This document shows positions 1-8,384 of a stretch of DNA of 36,321 bases, piece by piece. The notes under the pieces were generated by a model. The model searched no databases, had not been told where the DNA came from, and saw only the letters and a list, made by a program, of their open reading frames with translations. This stretch comes from Deltaproteobacteria bacterium (GTDB lineage: Bacteria > Myxococcota_A > Polyangia > Polyangiales > JAFGIB01). Position 1 is the first letter of the stretch, and every line of letters begins with the position of its first letter. The DNA lies in NCBI GenBank assembly GCA_016929805.1, contig JAFGIB010000315.1:1-36321 (forward strand). Direction: 5' to 3'. The position numbers were made by a program, and so were the translations under genes.

Positions 1-1
1 G

Positions 2-124
2 GGCCGGCGAGGATGGTACTTGCTGTACCTGACGAGCCGGCGCGAGGACGAAAGCCGGTTTTACGGGATGAATTGGCCGCCGTCGTATTCAAACAACAGT
101 ACCCCCCTGAACGGTTACGGTTGA
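2..124 (+). CDS. C-terminal end of a gene cut by the window edge (unknown)
   Basis: An open frame enters from the left edge and stops at a TGA at 122-124, leaving 40 residues. The tail is rich in Trp, Tyr, Asn and Pro (NWPPSYSNNSTPLNGYG), a composition more typical of a surface or secreted protein end than of a chance frame. No family can be assigned. The frame starting at base 1 is also open, to 153, so the choice of frame is uncertain. It lies tail to tail with the UPF0158 gene. Confidence 0.35.
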   Translation, partial: GRRGWYLLYLTSRREDESRFYGMNWPPSYSNNSTPLNGYG

Positions 125-223
125 ACGGGCGATTCGCCGCCTCGCGCGTCGCGTGAACGATCGCTTTCCGCTTAATAGAACGAAAAATAGCCCGATGCGA
201 TCTTCACCTAACCGGTTCGCATT

Positions 224-964
224 CTAAGACTCTTTGGATTCAGCTTCTGGAGAATCGGAGTCTTGAAGCTCAGATGCTTTCGCGTTTTTCTGGACGCTTT
301 TTGAGGTCACTCGTGGTAAATGTTTGCGTTCTCGTAAAAATTCCAAATAAGCCACGGCGTTTTCGAGCTCGCGAACCGGCAGAAGCTCGACCAACTCCTG
401 CAACCGTTGTCGGCTCGCCTCCGCCGCCGCGAAACGATTGCGACGTTCCGGTCGTTCGACCTCTTCCCGGTTGACCGCCTCTCTGACATCGTTGGCGCTT
501 GGGACTTCCCACTTTTCTCTTTCCACGGCGACTAAGCCGTGCGTATCAAGCCAGGCTTCGATCGCGACTTTCAGCCGTTCAGCGCGAAACGCGAACCAGC
601 GTTCTCGATCGACCGGGAAGTGCATGAGTACGTCCTTAAATCGACGAAACGCCCCTTTTCCGTCGATCGCTCCCAAGAGTTTCTTATGAAATTCCTCGTC
701 CTCAATAGTGGAGATAAACCGTTCCATCCAACGGTACTGTTCACGCGACGAAACCGGATCGATCCGGATATAGCTGGGGTCCGAAACGATACGCGCGTGC
801 ATATTCGGATCGGCAATGCCGTCCACGATTCGAATAACCTCGCCCGTCGTGAGATGGAGATAACTATGGACTTCCGGGGCGTTATTTTCAAAGGCGTCTT
901 GAATCGCTTCCCAGACAACCGGTACGTGCCTTTTCTCCATCTCCTGTGACCACTCGTCGTTCAT
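224..964 (-). CDS. UPF0158 family protein
   Basis: Soluble protein of about 246 aa, recognised as UPF0158 from the family core: a Tyr-Leu...Thr-Gly-Glu-Val stretch near the N terminus, then RYRWMERFI, an acidic link, and a GKGAFRRFKDVL block near the middle. The molecular function of the family is unknown. The C-terminal third is charged and helical and ends in a Ser/Glu/Lys-rich tail. I chose the ATG at 964, preceded by AAGTGGA, over an upstream in-frame TTG at 1012. A putative -10 box at 1021-1026 would leave almost no leader for the TTG start. It is the last gene of a minus-strand run, separated from the preceding gene by an AT-rich gap of about 215 bp, and probably has its own promoter. 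Confidence 0.85.
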   Translation of the reverse strand: MNDEWSQEMEKRHVPVVWEAIQDAFENNAPEVHSYLHLTTGEVIRIVDGIADPNMHARIVSDPSYIRIDPVSSREQYRWMERFISTIEDEEFHKKLLGAIDGKGAFRRFKDVLMHFPVDRERWFAFRAERLKVAIEAWLDTHGLVAVEREKWEVPSANDVREAVNREEVERPERRNRFAAAEASRQRLQELVELLPVRELENAVAYLEFLRERKHLPRVTSKSVQKNAKASELQDSDSPEAESKES

Positions 965-1020
965 AAGATCCACTTCTCGGCCGACGCAAGATCGAATCCG
1001 AGCTAATGCCAAGAATTCCT

Positions 1021-1029
1021 ATTGTATCA
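1021..1029 (-). promoter_or_regulatory. Putative extended -10 promoter element for the UPF0158 gene
   Basis: On the minus strand the sequence reads TGATACAAT, an extended -10 (TGn plus TACAAT, one mismatch to TATAAT). The expected -35 position is poor, as is common with extended -10 promoters. It lies in an AT-rich gap and would start transcription near 1014, about 50 nt before the ATG at 964. This is a prediction from motif only. Confidence 0.35.
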
Positions 1030-1179
1030 TCCTAACGAAAGATTACGAACTGCGCTTTTATAAGTACATGCAAAATCATTAATAAGAAGCTAGAAAATAA
1101 CCCCTACCTATTAAAAGGTTATAGCTTAATACCCTATTTTGGTACACAAGCTAAAGCTGAATAAACGTACAGGTTTCGT

Positions 1180-2310
1180 TCATGTCCTCTCGCTTGACGA
1201 AAGCGTCGGTAACGGAACTTTTTCTCGAAATTTCCTGTATGCCGCACCGAGAGCCTCGTTAACTTCCGCCTGGACGTCCTCGGTCGTTTTGGGATCGACA
1301 TGATGCAACATCGCCTCTTCAAGGCATAAGGCCGCCGCTACATAGCGTTTTCGTTTTGCATAGCACCGAGCGAGCTGCGGCAAAACGATCGATTTGCTAG
1401 CTCCAACCACCATGGCTCGGCGCAAAAGCCCGATTGCCTCACCGTACCTCTCGTTGATCAGCCGCGCTTCGGCCAAAAGCAGAAAAAGATCGCCAAGACC
1501 TTCACTATCCTGTCCCCATTGCACACCGAGTCTAAGAACGTCGTCCGCCCATTCCAATTGCCCGGTTTCCAAATAGGCTTTCCCCAAAACACCTAAAGCC
1601 CGCGCTAAGGTCGATTTCTCCAATTCCCCGAGCATTTGACCTTCCTGGGTCCGTAAAAACATCGAGAGCGGACCCGGCCAGGCTCCGAGTAGCTCGATCG
1701 TGCGTTCGTAGTCGCCTTGAGCGTTTGCCGCTTCCGCCTCCGGAATGTTTTTGAAATCAATGGAAAAAGCTCCCTCTGATTTGGTTCGAGCCAATTCGGA
1801 GCGAACGCTTTCCTCTAGCACCTCTCGGAACCCCTTAATCGTTAGCTCTTCCTGACTATTCCCGATCGAAATCAAAAGCGAAGGCGCTTTACCCCCGCCA
1901 TACCAGAGCCCGATTATGCTCACGCCGAATATCGGAGCGAGTAAGAGCAACTTATACCCGATAAAAAGACTTATATCCGAAACAGAGGGTTGCTCTGGTA
2001 AGTGTTGCGGTTGTGAGGCGTCGTCGGCGAGTAACGTGCTCGTCAGTTTTTCGCGAAAAACCGCTAATTGGAGCTGCTGAACGTTTTTGCCACCCTCATC
2101 GTAGAAATCGATCAACGACGCCTCCGGTCTCTCTTTATCGTAGCTGATCGCGGAAATTCGAACGCCGGCGATAAAGGCGAACGCGACGAATCGCTCTCCA
2201 ACGATCTCGCACAATTTTTCAAATCCGGGGATTTCATCGCGCAAATGCTCAAACCAATTATTTGCGCTGATCGATTCGAGTTCGACAAAGTTGCGTTTTC
2301 GAGCGCTCAT
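1180..2310 (-). CDS. TPR protein with a duplicated N-terminal alpha/beta module
   Basis: Predicted protein of 376 aa of unknown function. The C-terminal half (about residues 190-365) is helical with TPR-like units carrying the usual Ala/Gly/Tyr spacing, for example GKAYLETGQLEWADDVL and ARCYAKRKRYVAAALCLEEA. The N-terminal half contains two similar modules at about 38-94 and 108-163. Each has G-x-[RK], a run of hydrophobic strands, a second strand pair with Tyr, then a helix with F-R-E-x-L. The second module is hydrophobic enough to resemble a membrane segment, but the match to module one suggests buried beta strands. The ATG at 2310 was chosen over an overlapping GTG at 2352. It lies 11 bp past the epimerase stop and is preceded closely by AGGAAG, so the two genes are probably cotranscribed. 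Confidence 0.7.
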   Translation of the reverse strand: MSARKRNFVELESISANNWFEHLRDEIPGFEKLCEIVGERFVAFAFIAGVRISAISYDKERPEASLIDFYDEGGKNVQQLQLAVFREKLTSTLLADDASQPQHLPEQPSVSDISLFIGYKLLLLAPIFGVSIIGLWYGGGKAPSLLISIGNSQEELTIKGFREVLEESVRSELARTKSEGAFSIDFKNIPEAEAANAQGDYERTIELLGAWPGPLSMFLRTQEGQMLGELEKSTLARALGVLGKAYLETGQLEWADDVLRLGVQWGQDSEGLGDLFLLLAEARLINERYGEAIGLLRRAMVVGASKSIVLPQLARCYAKRKRYVAAALCLEEAMLHHVDPKTTEDVQAEVNEALGAAYRKFREKVPLPTLSSSERT

Positions 2311-2321
2311 CTTCCTGTTGG

Positions 2322-3284
2322 CTATCTTGCGCCGAGTTTTTTTCGGTACCACTGTATGGTCCGTTGAAGGCCGTCATCCAAATCTACGATTGCGCGAAAA
2401 CCCAATAGGTTTTCCGCTTTTCTGACATCCGGAACCCTGAGCTCGACATCCGGGAAGTCCCAGGGGACAAAGCGAATTTGCGACCGACTTTCGGCTAGTT
2501 GAACGACCATCTGAGCGAGGTGATAAATAGTGACGGTACTGCGAGGATTTCCGATATTAAACGACTGACCGATCGCCTCATCTCGAACCATAGCGAGCAT
2601 GATACCCTCTACAATATCGTCGATGTAGCACCAAGAACGGATCTGATCTCCGTTGTTGTGAACCGCAATCGTCTCACCGGCTATCGCTCGAGTAACAAAA
2701 GCGTGAATCGCACCCTCGCCGATCTGATTCGGCCCATATATGTTGAACGGGCGAATCGAGCAGGTCGGCACTTGGTATTGTTTCCAATAGTTATGCGCGA
2801 GATGCTCGGTCGCCAATTTCGACACCGCGTATGTCCAACGCGCCTCTCCGACCGCGCCCAAGCTGGTCACATCCGCTTCACGCACGCGAAAGGCATATGC
2901 TCCGAATACCTCACTAGTGGAAAAATCGATGAATCGCTTGATATTTCCTTGTTTAAGCGCCGCCCGTAAAGCATTGGAGGTGCCCTCCATGGCGACTTCC
3001 ATGGTGGTTACGGGATTCTTAAGCACCGTATCCACGCCGGCGATAGCCGCCATGTGCACGACATAGTCAACGCCATCGATTGCTTTCTCGAGCGCCTGAG
3101 AATCGCGGACATCCCCCAGCACGACTTCGAGGTTTTTATTCTGCTCAAGGTTCGTCGCCGAAAGCGCGTTTCGCCTCAGATTATCGAATACGCGCACGCG
3201 ATTGTGATCGAGCAGCCGTTGGCATAAAGCCGTTCCGATGAATCCCGCGCCGCCCGTAATGAGTACCGTCGCACCTTTTACCAT
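2322..3284 (-). CDS. NAD-dependent epimerase/dehydratase (extended SDR, nucleotide-sugar type)
   Basis: A 320-aa extended short-chain dehydrogenase of the UDP-glucose 4-epimerase / dTDP-glucose 4,6-dehydratase superfamily. These enzymes oxidise a nucleotide-sugar at C4 with tightly bound NAD in the cytoplasm. Visible landmarks are the Rossmann loop GGAGFIG (residues 11-17), D58 in LGDVRD, the HMAA motif near 77-80, an STSEVFG serine block near 122, and catalytic Y152-x3-K156 (YAVSK). PFNIYGP and the C-terminal SFNIGN block are also typical. The substrate cannot be read from sequence. It heads a minus-strand pair with the TPR gene 11 bp downstream, and is divergent from the giant TPR operon. 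A surface polysaccharide role is plausible. Confidence 0.88.
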   Translation of the reverse strand: MVKGATVLITGGAGFIGTALCQRLLDHNRVRVFDNLRRNALSATNLEQNKNLEVVLGDVRDSQALEKAIDGVDYVVHMAAIAGVDTVLKNPVTTMEVAMEGTSNALRAALKQGNIKRFIDFSTSEVFGAYAFRVREADVTSLGAVGEARWTYAVSKLATEHLAHNYWKQYQVPTCSIRPFNIYGPNQIGEGAIHAFVTRAIAGETIAVHNNGDQIRSWCYIDDIVEGIMLAMVRDEAIGQSFNIGNPRSTVTIYHLAQMVVQLAESRSQIRFVPWDFPDVELRVPDVRKAENLLGFRAIVDLDDGLQRTIQWYRKKLGAR

Positions 3285-3602
3285 GGCGTATCGCTATCAC
3301 AGGAAGTTGGAGGCGTCGATGTCATATACATTCGGCTTCAAACCAGAGTCGGTCGCTTGTATAATTTTAATCCCTTTTATTTTTTTGTGTCAAAAGTTCC
3401 AAAGCGGCTATCCTAATGTGCGTAAATGAAGGCGCTGAGTTTACACCATATGCAGGATTTTGGAACGTTCGGAGGCGTTTTTACCTTGCTCTTCGCAATA
3501 ATACGGCAGAGGTGGTCAGGAGTTTTCTAAAAGAAGGAGGGAATATCGAAGAATCGAAAAAAAGGCTTTTGTACAAAGAAAACAAGGGATAGATGGTAAG
3601 AG
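3285..3602. other. Divergent intergenic region, no gene
   Basis: This 318-bp gap separates the minus-strand epimerase from the plus-strand giant TPR operon. It holds a good sigma-70-like promoter for the plus strand (3337-3365), an isolated AAGGAGG at 3534-3540 with no ATG/GTG/TTG start placed to use it, and an AAGGG at 3584-3588 just before a short overlapping leader frame. I see no RNA gene or repeat. Confidence 0.5.
3337..3365 (+). promoter_or_regulatory. Putative sigma-70 promoter for the giant TPR operon
   Basis: TTCAAA (3337-3342), a 17-bp spacer, and a perfect TATAAT (3360-3365). It would start transcription near 3372, giving a leader of about 230 nt before the ATG at 3603. The spacing and -10 are consensus; the -35 matches at four of six positions. 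Confidence 0.5.
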
Positions 3603-6600
3603 ATGCCAGGAAATACCCACAGCTCACTGCCGCCAGAGCCGCCGGCTAGCGTAATTGTCAAAAGCCGAATCCGTTCTCTGCAAAATATGCGGGAATTGGA
3701 GGGAGACTCGCGTCGGAAAAGCGTGCTCGAGTATGAAATAGCATCGCTTACGGAGCATAAGCGAGCTGACCTTTCGAAGGCAATTAAGCTATATCTTTCG
3801 GCATACAACCTCGACAATAGCTTCCGTCCTCCTCTGTTCGCGCTAGCGCGTATTTTCGAACGGCGCCGGTCTTTCGATAATCTGAGACGCATCTACGAAT
3901 CCGCGGTACGGGTAGCCCGATCGGATTCCGAGCGAGCCTCGCATCTCATCGATCTTGCGCTGCTCCTATATGATCACCTCAACGAACCCGAGCGCGCCGT
4001 AGCGATGCTCGAAGAGGCTCTCGATCTCGATCCGAGCCCGTCGGTGGCGGCGCTTGTTCTCGAGGGACACTACTCGACGATAGGGGAATTGGACCCCCTT
4101 GATCGTATCATTGATATACGCGCGTCGCGCACACGCGATCCCGCGCTAAAAGCTGTGCTCTTAAATGAAGTCGGACAGGCTCGATTGAAACGGGGCGATA
4201 TCGAGGGCGCGGTCGAAGTGCTTAGAGTAGCTTCGACCATAGGACAATTTCGCTTTCAAACCTTAACCCGGCTCGAAAACATCGCTCGCGCACACGACCT
4301 GTACGACGTTCTCGCGGAGGCGCTGCAAGGTCGTGCAATATTGGCGGGTCAGATAGCGTTGGAGCGAGAACAACAGGACGAAACAACAGAAGCGAAAGCG
4401 CCTGGGGTGGTAAACGCCTACAACTACGAGGAAGCGCTGGGCGCGGCGCTTTCGCTTTGGAGAGAAACGGCTCTAGTACGGCTCGCGTTTTGTAACGATC
4501 CCGCCGGCTCGGCAGCGGCTTATGAATACGCGCTGCGAATTGCCCCGGACGATTATCTACTGCGACAAGAACGGCTGATCGCTTACGAAAAAGCGGGCGA
4601 GATAGAAGCCGTGAAGCAACAGGCCTCGGCGATGCTCGAAAGCGAGTTATCCGGTAAACAGGCCGCGACGTTGTTTTTTCGGCTGGGCGAGGCCGCTCAA
4701 GCGCAAGGGAAGATCGAACTTGCCCGCGAGGCGCTGACGCGGGCGTTACAAGCCGACCCGACGTCTAGCGCGGTGATCGGTCTATTGGAAGATTCACGAA
4801 TTGACGCGGCACTCTATCAAGAGCTGATTTGCTCCTTGGAATCCCGAGCCGAGAACGCTTTACCCGAGGAGGCGGCTGAAGCCGTGTGGCGCGCGGGACT
4901 TTTGGCGGCGGACTATCTTCAGGACATCGTAAATGCCTCTCGGTTGCTCCGTTCGGCCGCGTCAAAAGCCAGGGATAAAGCCCCCGTGCTAAGGGAGCTG
5001 TTCGACCGAGCCCTCGCTTTCGGCGCTTATCCGGATGCGATTCAGGCCGGCCTCGAGCTTTCTGAAGTCGTCAGCGACGAAGCGGAACAGGAAGCTCTAT
5101 TATGGGACTGTTTTCGCATTACTTCCTGCGAGATAGGAGACGAGAAAAAGGCCTCGGAGCTGTTGAGTGACGGGTTGACCCGCGCAAGCTGCCGAAGTTG
5201 GGCGCCCGAGGTCGCGCGTTTAGTCGGCGCTTTACAAAAAGATTATTCGTTGCTCGCGCGCGCTCATGAAGCGCTGGCTGAACAAGCCGCGAACGAAGAG
5301 GTTGTCGCCGCCCACCTGTGCGCGGCGGCCCGCGGCCTGGTCCGGGCGGGCGATAGCAAGAAAGCAAGCGGCCTACTACGGCAAGCCTTGGAGTATTCGG
5401 TCGCGAATGGTTATGCCGTGCCTTTGCTCGAAGAGATATTGATGGCACAGGGCGAGAGCGAGCAAGTGGTGCACCTGCTGCGACAAGCGGCAGAGGCGAA
5501 AGTCAATGCGAAACAGAGCGAAATCGCGCTGCTTTACGCGGGCGCCGTGGCCGAAATCGCGGGAAACGCCGAGCTCGCCGCGCGCAATTACGAGGACGCG
5601 ATCGATCGCGATCCCATGGCCCTTGCTCCGTTGTGGTCGCTGCGGCGCCTGGCGGAACGGTCGGGTCAAACCGACATGCTGACAACCGCTCTGGAGGGTC
5701 TGGCTTTTCGCGAGGCGGAAATCGATAAGCTCGCGACTTCCAACTTTGAACTGGGTATACACCGCGATCTATTGGGAGACGGCGCGCGCGCGCACGACTG
5801 TTTACAAGCGGTGCTCGCCGATCGCGACCTCGGAACCGAGGCCGCGCTGTCGCTGCTCTTTCTTGCTCCCGACAAAGCGATGGATGAAAGGATGCAAGCG
5901 GCCTGGGCTCAACTGCAAGCCTCGCTACCCCGGGATATGGCGATGTCGCTTTTGCGTGAACGCATCGCTTTCGCTCTTGATCACGATCCGGAGCTGGCCC
6001 AGCGACTGGCGCAGGAGCTGCTTTCCGAAGAACCCGGCGACCGATGGGCTCTTTACGCCTACGCGAGAACAGCACACGACAACGACGACCGAGCCCAGCG
6101 TCTCGTCGACCTGGGCAACGCCACCGATGATCAAGAAGCCGCTGCAAGTCTCTTATTGCACGGGCTTCGCTGTCATCTGCTCGCGGGCCGCCGCGAAGCT
6201 GTCGAAGACGGTCTGATTCTCGCGCTGGGTATCGCCGAGCTCTCTGCCGACGCCACGCTTGCGAGCGTTGCCCTGGACGAAGCGCTTACGCCCGGCGACG
6301 ACGCCGAATCACGAGTCGATGCGCTGAATCAGCGCCTGCAACACGCGACCGAGGAAGCTCGGCACGCGATCAGCGGCGCGTATGCACGGGCGCTTTTAGC
6401 GGCGAGTCGCTTTGAGCAAGCGGCTCAAGTCGCGCGGGATTCGATCTCCAAGAACGAGGACGATATCGCCTCCTGGGAGGTATTGCACGGCGCCGCGTAC
6501 GCGCTAGGGGATTGGCGAACCGTGGTTCGCGCATGTGACAAGTTGGCGGATTATTGTGACGAGAAGTTCGAGGTCTTGCTATTAGAAGAGAGCGCGGAGT

Positions 6601-8384
6601 TACTGCTCGTCCACTACCAACAGACCGAGGAGGCTGAAATCAGGCTTCGCACCGCCTTGGAGATCGATCCGCGGCGCGAAGTCGCGTTTAATCTGCTACA
6701 CGACATTATAGCGTCGCGCGATGATGTCGACGAGCTACAAAAGCTACTGGAAAACCGCATCCTAGTCGTCGATGATGCCGACGAGTTAATCGATCTATAT
6801 TATGAGCAGTCGCGTCTTTATCGCTCGAAAGGCGAGCGAAAGCAAGCGCTCGCAACCCTGGAAAAGCTGTTATCACATCGTCCGAACCATATCGGTGCAC
6901 TCGGGCTTAAAGCGGAAATCCACGCCTCTTTAGAGGATTGGGCGGAGGCGATTATCGCCTTGCGCCGTTTGGCCGAAACCGACATCCCGCTCGAACAAAA
7001 GCTTCTGGCTTGGATAGGCGCGGCGGATTTATTGGAAAAGAAACAAGCCGATCCTCAAGCGGCGTACGAGGAGCTCGAGAAGGTGGCGTTCGCCGAGCTA
7101 GGAAATGAACAGACTTACGCCAAAATGGCCGAGCTCGCCGGCCAACTAGGCAAGGCCCTCGACGCCGCCGGCGCTTTGGTATTGGCCGCGGAAAAATGCA
7201 CGGGGGGAGCACGGGCGGCGTACGAACGACGAGCCGGACACATCTACGCCGAACAGCTCAACGATAGAAAGTCGGCGATCGAAGCCTATTTGCGGGCGCT
7301 GGCCGCGGATCCGATAGACGACGCGGCGTGTCAAGCCGTGATCGATTTGATTATCGATCCCATTGAGCGCAATGAGGTACTCGAGGCATTTGAGTCCAAG
7401 GTAAGAGAGCGCGCCAAACAGGATCCACAAGACGATTTGCTCTTTCGTAAGTTATATAAAACAGCGATCTGGCGAGACGAACCGGATATGCAACTATTGA
7501 TGTTGCAACGGCTGGTTGAAATGAAGCTCGCCACCGGGGAGGAACAAAGGGCGTACGAAACGCTCGCTCGGAACGTACCGCCCTCGACCAAGGGCAAGCT
7601 TGCGGAAGCCTCGCTCGCGCGGCTGATGCCGGGGCCGAATCCCGCCGATTTGGCGGAAATTTGCAGGTTGGCGTCGGAGGCGGTTATGGAGATGAATCTT
7701 CTGACGCCGCCGGGCGGCGATAACGGACCGCTTCTCCGAGTCAAGGCGAGAGAGCCAAACCCGGCTCGGGATGCATTGGGCAGACTCATGGGGGTGTTCG
7801 GGGTAAAAATCAGAGAGTTTTTTCTTGGAGGCGCGGACCCAAAGGCCGTTGCGGCTTTGCCGGGCACGGGAACCTCGTACGACTGGGTCGTCGGTTCCGA
7901 GGTCGATACTCCCCTTTCGGCTCCCCAACGATACGCCGTGGGATATCAGGCGATGGCGATTCGTTTGGGCGTTTTTCCGCTGCTGACACAAGCCTCCAGC
8001 GATGAAGCTTTTCGACTCATATCGGCGGTCGCCGCGGCCCTCGATTTACCGCTTGCCGCTTCTGACCCTTCTGAACGCGAAGAACGCGTGCGCGCCGAGG
8101 CACACGCGATCTCGCGAAGAACGCGAAAATCGCTCCGCATCAAGCTCGCGGAATTAGAGCAAGGTGAAGAACGGCTGAGAGAGTACTGCGCCGTCATCCA
8201 CCGATCCTGCCAACGGGCCGGGCTATTAGTAGCGGTGAGCTTACAAAGCGTATTGGAGATCGTTTTGAAACAAAATCTCGGAACCCGCGCGTTTAGTGAA
8301 GCTCCCGAAGCGCAGGAATTGGTGGAGTTTTACACGTCTCGGGAGCTACTCGCGCTTCGTCGGGAGATCGGAATGGCGCTGTGA
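3603..8384 (+). CDS. Giant TPR protein (1593 aa) with C-terminal paralogous domain
   Basis: A 1593-aa, almost entirely helical protein built of many TPR-like units from about residue 50 to 1330. Typical pieces are AARNYEDAIDRDPMALAPLW and ALATLEKLLSHRPNHIGAL. No signal peptide or membrane segment is visible, so it should be cytoplasmic. TPR solenoids are scaffolds for protein-protein contacts. The last roughly 250 residues are not TPR: they are compact alpha/beta and resemble the C-terminal domain of the next gene (see findings). The ATG at 3603 is the first in-frame start after a TAA at 3597-3599. Its ribosome-binding site is poor, since the nearest AAGGG is 14 nt away and better placed for an 18-codon frame at 3593. 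The stop overlaps the next start (GTGA), so the two giants are translationally coupled and probably made in fixed ratio. Function unknown. Confidence 0.88.
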   Translation: MPGNTHSSLPPEPPASVIVKSRIRSLQNMRELEGDSRRKSVLEYEIASLTEHKRADLSKAIKLYLSAYNLDNSFRPPLFALARIFERRRSFDNLRRIYESAVRVARSDSERASHLIDLALLLYDHLNEPERAVAMLEEALDLDPSPSVAALVLEGHYSTIGELDPLDRIIDIRASRTRDPALKAVLLNEVGQARLKRGDIEGAVEVLRVASTIGQFRFQTLTRLENIARAHDLYDVLAEALQGRAILAGQIALEREQQDETTEAKAPGVVNAYNYEEALGAALSLWRETALVRLAFCNDPAGSAAAYEYALRIAPDDYLLRQERLIAYEKAGEIEAVKQQASAMLESELSGKQAATLFFRLGEAAQAQGKIELAREALTRALQADPTSSAVIGLLEDSRIDAALYQELICSLESRAENALPEEAAEAVWRAGLLAADYLQDIVNASRLLRSAASKARDKAPVLRELFDRALAFGAYPDAIQAGLELSEVVSDEAEQEALLWDCFRITSCEIGDEKKASELLSDGLTRASCRSWAPEVARLVGALQKDYSLLARAHEALAEQAANEEVVAAHLCAAARGLVRAGDSKKASGLLRQALEYSVANGYAVPLLEEILMAQGESEQVVHLLRQAAEAKVNAKQSEIALLYAGAVAEIAGNAELAARNYEDAIDRDPMALAPLWSLRRLAERSGQTDMLTTALEGLAFREAEIDKLATSNFELGIHRDLLGDGARAHDCLQAVLADRDLGTEAALSLLFLAPDKAMDERMQAAWAQLQASLPRDMAMSLLRERIAFALDHDPELAQRLAQELLSEEPGDRWALYAYARTAHDNDDRAQRLVDLGNATDDQEAAASLLLHGLRCHLLAGRREAVEDGLILALGIAELSADATLASVALDEALTPGDDAESRVDALNQRLQHATEEARHAISGAYARALLAASRFEQAAQVARDSISKNEDDIASWEVLHGAAYALGDWRTVVRACDKLADYCDEKFEVLLLEESAELLLVHYQQTEEAEIRLRTALEIDPRREVAFNLLHDIIASRDDVDELQKLLENRILVVDDADELIDLYYEQSRLYRSKGERKQALATLEKLLSHRPNHIGALGLKAEIHASLEDWAEAIIALRRLAETDIPLEQKLLAWIGAADLLEKKQADPQAAYEELEKVAFAELGNEQTYAKMAELAGQLGKALDAAGALVLAAEKCTGGARAAYERRAGHIYAEQLNDRKSAIEAYLRALAADPIDDAACQAVIDLIIDPIERNEVLEAFESKVRERAKQDPQDDLLFRKLYKTAIWRDEPDMQLLMLQRLVEMKLATGEEQRAYETLARNVPPSTKGKLAEASLARLMPGPNPADLAEICRLASEAVMEMNLLTPPGGDNGPLLRVKAREPNPARDALGRLMGVFGVKIREFFLGGADPKAVAALPGTGTSYDWVVGSEVDTPLSAPQRYAVGYQAMAIRLGVFPLLTQASSDEAFRLISAVAAALDLPLAASDPSEREERVRAEAHAISRRTRKSLRIKLAELEQGEERLREYCAVIHRSCQRAGLLVAVSLQSVLEIVLKQNLGTRAFSEAPEAQELVEFYTSRELLALRREIGMAL

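Noticed and set aside
1..153. Alternative open frame entering from the left edge in frame 1
   Set aside because: Also open, but its Arg/Ala/Pro-rich product reads like a shadow. The frame ending at 124 has a more protein-like composition. Neither can be confirmed without sequence to the left.
539..949. 136-codon plus-strand frame opposite the UPF0158 gene
   Set aside because: The minus strand carries conserved UPF0158 motifs across the same bases, so this is an antisense shadow.
3534..3540. Perfect AAGGAGG Shine-Dalgarno in the divergent spacer as the start of a small gene
   Set aside because: No ATG, GTG or TTG at a usable distance. The frame that follows would have to begin at ATA and stops after 18 codons.
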